A stretch of DNA of 64,000 nucleotides from Hofstenia miamia (lineage: Eukaryota; Xenacoelomorpha; Acoela), in assembly GCA_004352715.1 (NCBI GenBank), contig SCFE01000012.1:3038374-3102373 (forward strand), given 5' to 3'. The notes under the pieces were generated by a model. It was not told the origin of the DNA. It ran no database searches and saw only the letters and a program-made list of their open reading frames with translations. This document shows positions 1-9,907 of this stretch, piece after piece. Position 1 is the stretch's first letter, and each line of letters begins with the position of its first letter. The position numbers and the translations under genes were made by a program.

Positions 1-117
1 GAACTAACAGGGATTCGGGCGGGTATGGATAAGATATTTACGGGTATGGTTAACTATGAAACTTCTCCGAGGAGGGGGTTAAAGGTCTCATAAATACCTT
101 ACCCTATATATATATAT
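1..117. other. Window edge, no gene
   Basis: Unique sequence with no recognisable coding content, ending in a TA microsatellite that runs into the first gap. Confidence 0.6.
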
Positions 118-944
118 NNNNNNNNNNNNNNNNNNNNNNNNNNNNNNNNNNNNNNNNNNNNNNNNNNNNNNNNNNNNNNNNNNNNNNNNNNNNNNNNNNN
201 NNNNNNNNNNNNNNNNNNNNNNNNNNNNNNNNNNNNNNNNNNNNNNNNNNNNNNNNNNNNNNNNNNNNNNNNNNNNNNNNNNNNNNNNNNNNNNNNNNNN
301 NNNNNNNNNNNNNNNNNNNNNNNNNNNNNNNNNNNNNNNNNNNNNNNNNNNNNNNNNNNNNNNNNNNNNNNNNNNNNNNNNNNNNNNNNNNNNNNNNNNN
401 NNNNNNNNNNNNNNNNNNNNNNNNNNNNNNNNNNNNNNNNNNNNNNNNNNNNNNNNNNNNNNNNNNNNNNNNNNNNNNNNNNNNNNNNNNNNNNNNNNNN
501 NNNNNNNNNNNNNNNNNNNNNNNNNNNNNNNNNNNNNNNNNNNNNNNNNNNNNNNNNNNNNNNNNNNNNNNNNNNNNNNNNNNNNNNNNNNNNNNNNNNN
601 NNNNNNNNNNNNNNNNNNNNNNNNNNNNNNNNNNNNNNNNNNNNNNNNNNNNNNNNNNNNNNNNNNNNNNNNNNNNNNNNNNNNNNNNNNNNNNNNNNNN
701 NNNNNNNNNNNNNNNNNNNNNNNNNNNNNNNNNNNNNNNNNNNNNNNNNNNNNNNNNNNNNNNNNNNNNNNNNNNNNNNNNNNNNNNNNNNNNNNNNNNN
801 NNNNNNNNNNNNNNNNNNNNNNNNNNNNNNNNNNNNNNNNNNNNNNNNNNNNNNNNNNNNNNNNNNNNNNNNNNNNNNNNNNNNNNNNNNNNNNNNNNNN
901 NNNNNNNNNNNNNNNNNNNNNNNNNNNNNNNNNNNNNNNNNNNN
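118..944. other. Assembly gap (N)
   Basis: A run of N flanked on both sides by TA dinucleotides. The assembly probably broke in a (TA)n microsatellite. Open frames crossing it are artefacts. Confidence 0.98.
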
Positions 945-1337
945 TATATATATATCAAAGAGAAATTATGAAAATTCTGTAATAATTAATCAAATTTTGA
1001 ATGAATGAAATACCTTCTTTTTATACATATATAATTTTCTTATTTTAGGAGCGGTTTTTCCAAAATGTGGGAAATTCCGCAAATATGGATGGAAGCTACG
1101 TTGTGGAAAAGCAGACTCAAACAATTGAAATGTATGAAATATGAATATATGACCTTAAAAGAGTCGATGTTTAACATTTTGTTAACATTTATATATATTT
1201 GTCTTTTCTATTTGACAACAAATAACCTTAAATAAAATCATGACTATGTTACGCATTTGTTCTGTACATTGCTTCCAAATTAAATTTTAGATTTTTGGAG
1301 ACTTCTTAAAATTTCTTGCATTTTTATTTTATGACTA
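945..1337. other. Intergenic A+T-rich stretch
   Basis: No recognisable gene or element; both strands are interrupted by frequent stops. Confidence 0.5.
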
Positions 1338-1680
1338 TTGGAATTTCTTGAAAATTTCTTGCCAAATTTCAAGTTTACTCAACGAAAAATTTAAGAAACT
1401 TCTAAGATCATTTGAGGATTTTATATACTTCTTAGAATTTCTTGAAAATTTCTTTCAAGATTCTTATAAAATCTTAAAAATTTTTTGCCAAGTTCTTGCA
1501 AGATTTTTCCAAGAATATCTAAGAAACTTCCAAGAACTTTTCAAGATTTTTCCTGATTCTTGGATTTCCTGAAAAATTTCTTTCAAGATTCTTCGAATTT
1601 CTTGGAAATTTGTTGCCAAGTTCTTGCAAGTTTTTTCATAGAAAAATCTAAGAAATTTCCAAGAACTTATGAAGGTTTTC
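1338..1680. repeat. Degenerate tandem repeat, unit about 127 bp
   Basis: About 2.7 imperfect copies of a unit built from TTCTTGAAAATTT, TTGCCAAGTTCTTGCAAG and TCTAAGAAA-TTCCAAGAAC blocks. The second and third copies start near 1436 and 1563. The unit is rich in short inverted TTCTTG/CAAGAA pairs. Open frames here on both strands follow from the repeat and show no protein family features. Confidence 0.65.
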
Positions 1681-1838
1681 CACTTTTGATTAATTTGGGT
1701 TACTACATCAAATGGCAGATATATTTCCTTTATAATAGAATATGATAAAAACACATTCTACATGCAGAAAAAAAAGTTATGGCTATCCTAAATTTAAATG
1801 ATTCTCTAATCAATGCATGTTTTCTACTTAACACTTAA

Positions 1839-3046
1839 CACATTGACTGCCATGTCTCCAGATAAGTGGAGATCTGGCCTTTCTCAAATGTGCCATGTAT
1901 CCACAAAAGAGGATGCAACTTATTTTCTGATTTTAAGGCTGTATACTACATTCTGGATGCACCCAATGCATTTTCTTATGGTGTTTATTATGTGTGGCAT
2001 GCTGGGGAATGTTTTTGAAATCCTCGTTAGCATAGTGTCGTTTTTTTTTCTTAGATAAACTTTTTTTAATTCCCTCTCTCTTAGTAAATATTTTATGTAT
2101 AATATAAACTTGCAAATGTATATTTATGAGTGTTTTACTACATTAAAATTCAACTGATGAGGTACAAAAAGTTTTATATCTGCTGTTTATTCATTAGTTT
2201 TATTCTCATGGATNNNNNNNNNNNNNNNNNNNNNNNNNNNNNNNNNNNNNNNNNNNNNNNNNNNNNNNNNNNNNNNNNNNNNNNNNNNNNNNNNNNNNNN
2301 NNNNNNNNNNNNNNNNNNNNNNNNNNNNNNNNNNNNNNNNNNNNNNNNNNNNNNNNNNNNNNNNNNNNNNNNNNNNNNNNNNNNNNNNNNNNNNNNNNNN
2401 NNNNNNNNNNNNNNNNNNNNNNNNNNNNNNNNNNNNNNNNNNNNNNNNNNNNNNNNNNNNNNNNNNNNNNNNNNNNNNNNNNNNNNNNNNNNNNNNNNNN
2501 NNNNNNNNNNNNNNNNNNNNNNNNNNNNNNNNNNNNNNNNNNNNNNNNNNNNNNNNNNNNNNNNNNNNNNNNNNNNNNNNNNNNNNNNNNNNNNNNNNNN
2601 NNNNNNNNNNNNNNNNNNNNNNNNNNNNNNNNNNNNNNNNNNNNNNNNNNNNNNNNNNNNNNNNNNNNNNNNNNTGTCATCTATGAATTGTTGAAATTTG
2701 CTAGGCGTCAACTTGTGCATTTACAGCCTAATTATATACACTAAACATATGAAAACTATGTAGGGTTGGCAGAAAAGCATATTTCATTGAAAGCAATCCA
2801 TTATAATATTAACCTCTAGTATCTAATAGGATTTTCTTATGCATCCACAATAATGGATAGATGGCCCATGGGGAAAAAAAGCAATATCTCAGGTAACTTA
2901 AATGTCAAAAATCTCAGGTGTTATTTGTAAGTCGGAGCTAAGATGGGCACGGATCGTGTTTGTACATCGATTACCATGTAATTATAAGAAAAAAATATCG
3001 TGGCACAGTGGGCCAGATCACTGAAAACCCCATGGCAGTCAATGTG
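1839..3046. mobile_element. piggyBac-like non-autonomous element with TTAA target sites
   Basis: Perfect 16-bp terminal inverted repeats (CACATTGACTGCCATG at 1839-1854, reverse complement at 3031-3046). Each is directly bordered by TTAA (1835-1838 and 3047-3050), the signature target duplication of the piggyBac superfamily. Subterminal GATCTGGCC blocks also mirror each other inside both ends. A 461-N gap (2214-2674) lies inside, so a transposase cannot be excluded, but the visible part shows no DDE or cysteine-rich domain. About 55-60 bp just outside the left end is repeated, diverged, just outside the right end. Confidence 0.7.
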
Positions 3047-3460
3047 TTAATAAGATATATACAGAAACAACTTTATGGCGATCCTCAATTCAAATGTTTT
3101 TCTAAGCAATGCACGTATTTTACTGACATTGTCGCCATGAAATCCATTTTTGTCATTTACCTTGAATGCTGTCGCATAAGGCATTCCGACTATTAAACTT
3201 GTTTTTGTATATGAGGAAATACGTGTGTATATAAAAATGTGATAATGAATTATTTTAATATAATAGATTTACTACAAATTTTGTATATTATACATAGCAG
3301 GGAATCTAGAAATTTTTAATGGGAGTGTATATTAGCATTTACCTTCTAAAAAATTAGTATATTATAAAATTTTGGAAATGTTTCTGAATTCTAATAATTG
3401 AGTTACCCACTCATCTATTAAACTCAATGCTTTGCTTGATTTCACGCTATTATGTATTTA
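3047..3460. other. Spacer with diverged copy of piggyBac-flanking sequence
   Basis: The stretch near 3070-3125 resembles 1765-1830 in the same orientation, suggesting an old tandem duplication around the element. No gene is seen. Confidence 0.5.
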
Positions 3461-4156
3461 TCAGAGATGGAAGTGGGGCGGGGTGGGCGGTGTAGTTCGA
3501 TGCGGGTATGTGCAAGATTTTTCTATAGTAGGTACCCATGGGAAATATGGGGCAAACTGAGTTGAGAAAACTGAACCAAAAAACTGGCCAACTTTTGAGA
3601 TTGTAAAAGTTATTTTCTTTGCTTGACAAAATTTGTTGTATTTTGATAAATAGCATATATTTCTAACTTTTGGTAAAGTTTGATTCTATTCAATAATACC
3701 AAGAAGATCTATTTTATCTGATTTGTTATCAATAGGTTAGGGTTAGGGTTAGGGTTATGCAATTAACCTTGCATAAATATATTACATAAAATATTAGCTT
3801 TATAGAGTTCAAATTAAATTATATTTTGATATCAATAATGTTTTTAATATGTATTGTCATCACGTTTGTTATTAAATTCCCTTTGGTAGTAATAGTATAG
3901 ATGGCATTTGAAAAATTATTCTGTATCTTCTAGGCAGTAAGGATTCAAAATAATTGGTAATTGGGGAATGGCGTAGTGCTATGAAAATTTTAATAGAACA
4001 AATATGGTGTAATAATATATCGCAAGTAGTTTCTAGAGGAGAAATTTTTCGGTGTGGTAATATGGGCATATATCAGCAGTCGGGAATAAGGCAAGGAACA
4101 AAGAGTGTGGGGCGGGCCAGGGCAGTTCACAAAAATCTGCCCCACTTCCATCTCTG
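3461..4156. mobile_element. TIR element, copy A, carrying telomere-like repeats
   Basis: Perfect 19-bp terminal inverted repeats (TCAGAGATGGAAGTGGGGC) with TA on each side (3459-3460, 4157-4158). No transposase is seen, so it is probably non-autonomous; TA target sites suggest a Tc1/mariner-type mobiliser. A diverged copy occurs at 41207-41880 with matching internal blocks. Copy A contains a telomere-like array that copy B lacks. Confidence 0.7.
3735..3757 (+). repeat. Interstitial telomere-like array (GGTTAG)3.8
   Basis: 23 bp of uninterrupted GGTTAG units, the metazoan TTAGGG telomere motif, inside TIR element copy A. It is too short and too internal to be a chromosome end. Confidence 0.85.
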
Positions 4157-4186
4157 ATAATTAACTAAGCTTAAATTTGTTTGTTT

Positions 4187-4250
4187 ATATATATATATGT
4201 ATATATTATATATATATGTATATATATATATGTGTATATATATATAGTGG
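4187..4250. repeat. TA/TG-interspersed microsatellite
   Basis: Alternating (TA)n with TG interruptions. Confidence 0.9.
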
Positions 4251-4474
4251 CGTCGCGTCTTTAGGGGCCGGCCATACTAGAAATTCTTTTAAAAATATAC
4301 TGAAACTTTAAATATTTGAAGAGAATACAAATTTGAATATTTTGAAGTGAATGAACTTAAAGAATACCCCTAGTCAAACTAATATGGAATTCTTGGAATA
4401 CGCTAGCTTGTTTCGCATGGATAACGCTTTCCAAGATATGGCAAGCGTTTGGCAAGCAATATGACAACCATTTA

Positions 4475-4778
4475 GGGAATTGATCCAAATTCAATACGTT
4501 AACAACACCGTTAACAAATGGTGTTTTACGTTAACATGACCGTAAACCAAATCGTTACCTTACATTCAAAATAAATTCCCTAAAGATGAAGTTTACGTTA
4601 AAGGCGTTTTTTTCCGTAAATGTTGTTACAAATATCTTTGACACATTTAGGTTCTGCACATTTCTTCGAATATATTTATACAAATATATTTATTAAGCGT
4701 ATGCAGACATTTAAAGCTAGAATTGTTGTTTGCGGCTGCATTTTCACTTGTTAACGTATTGAATTTGGATCACTTCCC
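4475..4778. mobile_element. PIF/Harbinger-like MITE, 304 bp
   Basis: Terminal inverted repeats of about 31 bp with one mismatch; the left end begins GGGAATTGATCCAAATTC and the right end mirrors it. Each end is flanked by TTA (4472-4474 and 4779-4781). The 3-bp TTA duplication and GGG terminus fit PIF/Harbinger elements. Several GTTAAC palindromes lie inside. No coding capacity is visible. Confidence 0.75.
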
Positions 4779-5323
4779 TTAGTAAAAATATGGCAAGCGA
4801 AATATTACAATATGCATGAAAATCTGTTTTAATTTTTATTATAATTTTAAACATTTAAGTTTAATATATATAGTTAAATGGCCTTTATTTTATATTGATA
4901 TTAACCTTATTAATAACAAAATATTTTTAACTTTTTTTAAATTAAATAAAATTTTCAGAAAGCATATAAACATACATTTAATATAAAACAAAATACATAT
5001 TCTATCATGAAATAAAATATTCAAACATTATTTACAAAAACGAAAATGTGAAAATGTCATCTTGTGAAGACTGACGGGTTCTTAAACTATGAAAGCTTAA
5101 AATTTAGAAGAGTAGTTTACCTGAACAAAACATGTAAGAGCAGGTGAGTACAAGCAAGTTATGTCTGCTTCCCATGTTATCTTCAGGTATGGCGTACTTA
5201 AAGTTTCTAAAATATTAGTTTCTAATATACAACTGAATAAATATTTTTATGATTTAGTGTGTGTATAAAAATATGATAATAATATAAAGTTTCATTAATT
5301 CAAACTAGCATGCATTTATATAA

Positions 5324-5354
<31 letters not shown>

Positions 5355-5519
5355 AGGGTTGTTATTTTTTGTAAAATTTACCGCACCATAACAACAATTT
5401 GCGATTGCCTAAGTGTAATAACAAGTACTATACATTCAAATTTTAAATCATGAATATATTCAAATTCAATCATTGCCTAGATCATACAACTAGTACAAAA
5501 TGCTTGCACTTTCACGTAA
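4779..5519. other. Intergenic stretch, no gene seen
   Basis: A+T-rich with short poly-A/T runs and a TA microsatellite near 5327-5353. No gene or RNA is recognised. Confidence 0.5.
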
Positions 5520-6042
5520 TACCGTATTTACCCGTGTAGAAGCCGCACCTTTTTCCACGAAAAATTGCTCCCAAAGCAAGGGTACGGCTTATCTACGGAA
5601 ACACTAGAAAAACATTTCGTGAAGATGCCTAATTTGCACATATATTGTAAACTAAAGTACGGGATCTTGCTGTAATATACATTGAAGTAAAGTAATTTCC
5701 TTGTTTAAAAGACAAACAAATAATTTATTAAAAGTAAAACAATATTAAAGTATTAGACTGTATTGTTACTTTAGAAATAAAATGAACTCTTAGTAATTAT
5801 TGATTGAAGATGCGTCACTACTTTACTTGTTACAGTTATTAAATTATTAAATACACGAATCGGACTTAAAATTTTATTTCAAAGCTGTAAGAAACATCTG
5901 AATAATGTAAATAAATATGTTTCATTGATTCAGTGCTTGTGGATTTTTATTTTGCTCAAAAAACTTTTTTCTTAAAAATCTTTTCCCAAACTCGCGATGC
6001 GGCTTATCTACGGATGCGGCTTATACACGAGTAAATACGGTA
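5520..6042. mobile_element. MITE with 27-bp terminal inverted repeats
   Basis: Both ends begin ACCGTATTTAC and continue to AAGCCGCA, 27 bp with two mismatches. The motif CGGCTTATCTACGGA recurs just inside both ends, a typical subterminal repeat. Flanking dinucleotides allow a TA or AT target duplication. No transposase reading frame is visible. The superfamily is not assigned. Confidence 0.7.
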
Positions 6043-6620
6043 TGTATAGCATATGATGGGAATTCAAATTTATTATGTAATTAAACTATCTTGCTGCTAT
6101 AACCTGAAGTTGCTAAAAACTTTCAGCAACAAAACACCGTTATAATTTAATGAAAATTTAAAATTGAGACAGTAATTCTAAGCTTCTTATGGAACATGGG
6201 CGTGCAAAGGAAATTGGAATTTCAATCCCCTTGGATGGGAAGGGAAGATGTGCGTACTCACCACGCAAACCTTTGTCATCATGCACAATTAATGAAAATA
6301 TACTACAAATTGTTATAAAAAATCACTGTCATAATTTTTCTGTTGAAAAGGGTGAATTGTGGTTCAACTATGCATTTTCAATTATACTGCTAACCGTATA
6401 ATATTAGTTCCCACATTTCCAATCCTAGTAACTTGGAAAAAGAGTCCTACAAAATCAACTTAATGAAGAAACAATTGCATCATGAAAAAATATTGTAATT
6501 GCCAGTTTCGAAAAATTAAAAATGTACGACTTAATTGCAGTTAATTGAAAACATCAAATTCAGGCATTATTGCAGAATAGTACCCTCAATAAAAAATAAT
6601 ATTTTTTACATACTTACACC
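6043..6620. other. Intergenic stretch, no convincing gene
   Basis: A 70-codon open frame near 6189-6401 has no recognisable domain. Nothing else is seen. Confidence 0.4.
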
Positions 6621-7112
6621 TCATTTTTACCGGAAATTTAAATTTAACAAATTATTAATTGAAAATCTCTATGGAAACTAAAATAAAATGGCGGTTAGTT
6701 AAAATAGAATTATAGCGGACTTTTGGAGGGTAGATATAATACGTTCGTAAAATTCATTTTCGTATGCTCATAAACTATATACGTGAATTTAATTTCGTAA
6801 AATAATTTCGTAAATGTTGTTAGCAAAATAGGATTTTGGGTTAGAGTTTAGGTCTATAAAATAGTAGAGCAATAAGGATTTCGATTAGGGTTTAATTATA
6901 GGAAAATTTATTTCGGACTTGGGTTAGGGTTTAGGGTTATAAAATATCAGAAATCCTGGAAAAAGTTTCTTCTAATAAGAAATTACTTAAAATTTTACTT
7001 AATAATTTGTAATCCAAGGCTATTTGTCACTATAAATTACGTTTGTTACTGTGGAGATACTTGAATATTTTTAATTAATAATTTATTAAATTTAAGTTTC
7101 CGGTAAAAATGA
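6621..7112. mobile_element. Long-TIR MITE (about 44-bp TIRs) with telomere-like core
   Basis: The left end starts TCATTTTTACCGGAAA and is mirrored at the right end over about 44 bp with three mismatches. The middle (about 6837-6935) holds degenerate telomere-like GGTTAGGGTTTAGGG repeats, as in the unrelated TIR element at 3461. The target duplication is not clear. Confidence 0.65.
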
Positions 7113-9446
7113 TTAGAGATATTTGAAATCAACATAAAAAATAAGGTATAAATATGTAAAAGAAATAGCATTTTTTATTAAAGCTAATATTATGCAACAA
7201 CGCCCAAATTCAGTTATTTACCGCAAGTGAACATCATTTTATAATATATGAAACTTTAATAAATATTTCAACTTATAGAAATCACTAACCTGCTGAAGAT
7301 TAGGTTGATCTTTGAGATCATCAATTGGATAGTTGTTGAGCTTAGGCCTTGATATTTACAAAATTGCAAAAACTGTTTCCAGATTTTTTTAGTTCATCAT
7401 AATTACATTTAAATCTCTTTCTTTAAATAGCAATTTTGACATGAATGTTTTCACTTGCATAGAGAACTTTTCCAACACTTGGATTTGCAAAACTTCCACC
7501 ACTGACTCACTGACTGACCAGGAATGAATTCACTTTCATACATATTATAATGTAACTACCACGTACCACCACAACTACCACTGCTAGAACGCGTGGCAAA
7601 ATGGCGCGGGAACTGCCGAACACAGATTTAATTAAACAAGTTGAAATTCGAAAGGGTTTTCTTTGAAACATTTAACTGTTAGTCAAGATTTTTATAAAGT
7701 ACACTGTTCAAGTGAGTAAATAATATATTTGTTTGTATTGCTAAAATGACTCAGAGTAACCGCATGGACGAATTGAATAATACCTAATTCCTAAATATTA
7801 GTGCAATACCTCTTACAGGTATTGCTAATTTGCTAACTATTATACTGATATTTTTCTAACATTGGCCCACAAAAGCTTACATTAAATACCAATTCAATGT
7901 CAACGCACTTCCTTAGCTATCCTATATCAGTAAGTTTTATTCTTTTGCATGGTCTGATTAGTGCATATTACCAGTAGTTGAATTTGTATAAAAGCATTCC
8001 CTAGAATGCAAGTTGTGTGGAATTTTAAAATGTGAATATGATTAAAATGGATCGGCTATTCTCTAACCAGTAAGGACTATTTGATATATCATGGTCACAA
8101 AAACAAGGTTTCATCTTAAACATTACACGAAATATTTCTTGCTACGAAATATTTCTGTCGCGAGATGGCTGCATGCGAAGGATTACCAATATGTTTCTTG
8201 AATAGTTTCTCGTCTTCATAATAAATATTGTCCTGATCAATCGAAAAAAAGGGATGCATCTATCAAAGAAAACTTGAACAAAATGCATATTTTTGAAATC
8301 AGAACTGTATATAGCCAAAGGACACAAGTTTTTGAAAAAAAATCCAAGATCCATTTGCTTGTAGAAATATTCACCTATTCAGCAAAATAAACTAAAAACA
8401 TATTCAAACGTAATTTTAAATATATTTAAAACTGTTGCTGCATTCAAATTATTAAGTTACAGATAGCCAAAGTCGTTTATAAGGCCAATTTGAAATCTAT
8501 GATTACTCCGGTGATAAATGTTTTCAATACATGGAAGTTATAAACTATTTAGATAGCTCCCTAGAAATGCTTTATATTCCACTTCCTAATACATTAGAAA
8601 CACAGTTAGCGCATTTTAATAAAAAGTAGTTTCCATATTAAGCGTAGGGCTAGGGCTAGTATTTTTCCATTATATACATGAAGTAACTAGGTATTTTGAT
8701 GATTTAAGAATTTAGCTAAGTGAAATACTAATTTCATAAATTCCCCGAATTTTAGGGATTTCACAAAATTCCTAATTTCACAATCTCACTGTAACTATAT
8801 ATATATATGTATATATATATATNNNNNNNNNNNNNNNNNNNNNNNNNNNNNNNNNNNNNNNNNNNNNNNNNNNNNNNNNNNTATATATATATATATAGGG
8901 TATTCTAAAATGTATTTTTTCGAGCATTATTGGATGAAATATATAAACATCATTTCAGTCATAAAATTTCACGCAATATATTAAATTACGTCTTGCCTTA
9001 ATATAAATTTTACATAAGAACGCCAAATAAGCAGTATAAAACGCGTTTGTTATGGCTACCACAAACATAGAATTTAATTACTAAGTTGGTTGAACATTTT
9101 TTTTTGTTTGTCAAAGAGGGAGAACGGCTGTCATTTCTTCTGTTTACCCCACCCTTAATTATATCCCTATTTTAAAAAAATTTCTAAAGTTTATGTGAGC
9201 ATTCAAATAAAAATAAATTATTGGTGATCTTGATACGATAAAAATTCTTTTTTCAGAAAAAAAATATACAGGTGAAAGTATTTTTATTTCATTTTATGTT
9301 TACCAAATGCAACAAATAAATCATCTATATTTATTTTATCACTTGATTTACAAAAGTTTATTACCTGTGACAAAGACATTCCAACAAATTTTTCAAGCTT
9401 CAAAATGCCTTAAAATATTAAGAACAGCCCTTTTCTTTCGTTAGTA
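7113..9446. other. Intergenic stretch with a small gap
   Basis: No gene is recognised apart from a promoter-like spot near 7585. A TA microsatellite surrounds a 59-N gap (8823-8881). 8700-8790 contains AATTTCATAAATTCC motifs also seen in the foldback at 28040. Confidence 0.5.
7582..7616. promoter_or_regulatory. Possible CpG-containing core promoter (YY1/E2F-like)
   Basis: An isolated G+C patch reads GGCAAAATGGCGCGGGAACT. It combines a YY1-like CAAAATGGCG with an E2F-like TTCCCGCGCC on the minus strand. The ATG has a strong context but opens only about 21 codons. No gene can be attached on either strand, so this is an inference from motifs only. Confidence 0.25.
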
Positions 9447-9602
9447 CATGGATTTCTATAACACTAACTGGATGCGAACTTATTTGCCAAATTAAGCCAT
9501 TTAAATTACGACATAACCTTTATTTTTTTATGTTGATAAAAATTGAAATTGCCTAATCTGGGCAAATAAGGTCGCATTCAGTTGGTCTTATTGAAATCTA
9601 TG
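9447..9602. mobile_element. Foldback/MITE, 156 bp
   Basis: Two about 44-bp inverted arms (left near GGATTTCTATAACACTAACT, right mirrored, about nine mismatches) almost fill the unit, so the transcript would fold into one long hairpin. A half-similar sequence (TATAGCACTAACAGAATGC) occurs at about 10752 inside the GPCR intron, so it is a dispersed family. Confidence 0.6.
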
Positions 9603-9907
9603 ATTAATATTATGAGACTTAATTCTAATGACAAACGAAAATATGTACCAATAATTGCAAAATTTAATTAAATGCCAAATGTTCATTTTCATATTATTAA
9701 GCTGGTTGCAGGTTGCACCATCAATTGAAATACAAGCTATTGAAAAATTTACAGTTTCTATTCACATTTTCAAGTTCTCACATTCTCCATTTAAAACAAT
9801 CACATAGACAAGAATTTTCTCTTGCGAACATCATGTATTGGTCATTCAATCATTTGAAGAAAGTAGTGTTAATTATTTTAGAATACCATGTAGTTATGTG
9901 CATGCAA

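Noticed and set aside
1348-1754. Phe/Leu/Lys-rich frames of 61-96 codons on both strands
   Set aside because: Explained by the TTCTTG/CAAGAA tandem repeat.
3735-3757. Chromosome end (true telomere)
   Set aside because: Only 23 bp, internal to a transposable element, with ordinary sequence on both sides.
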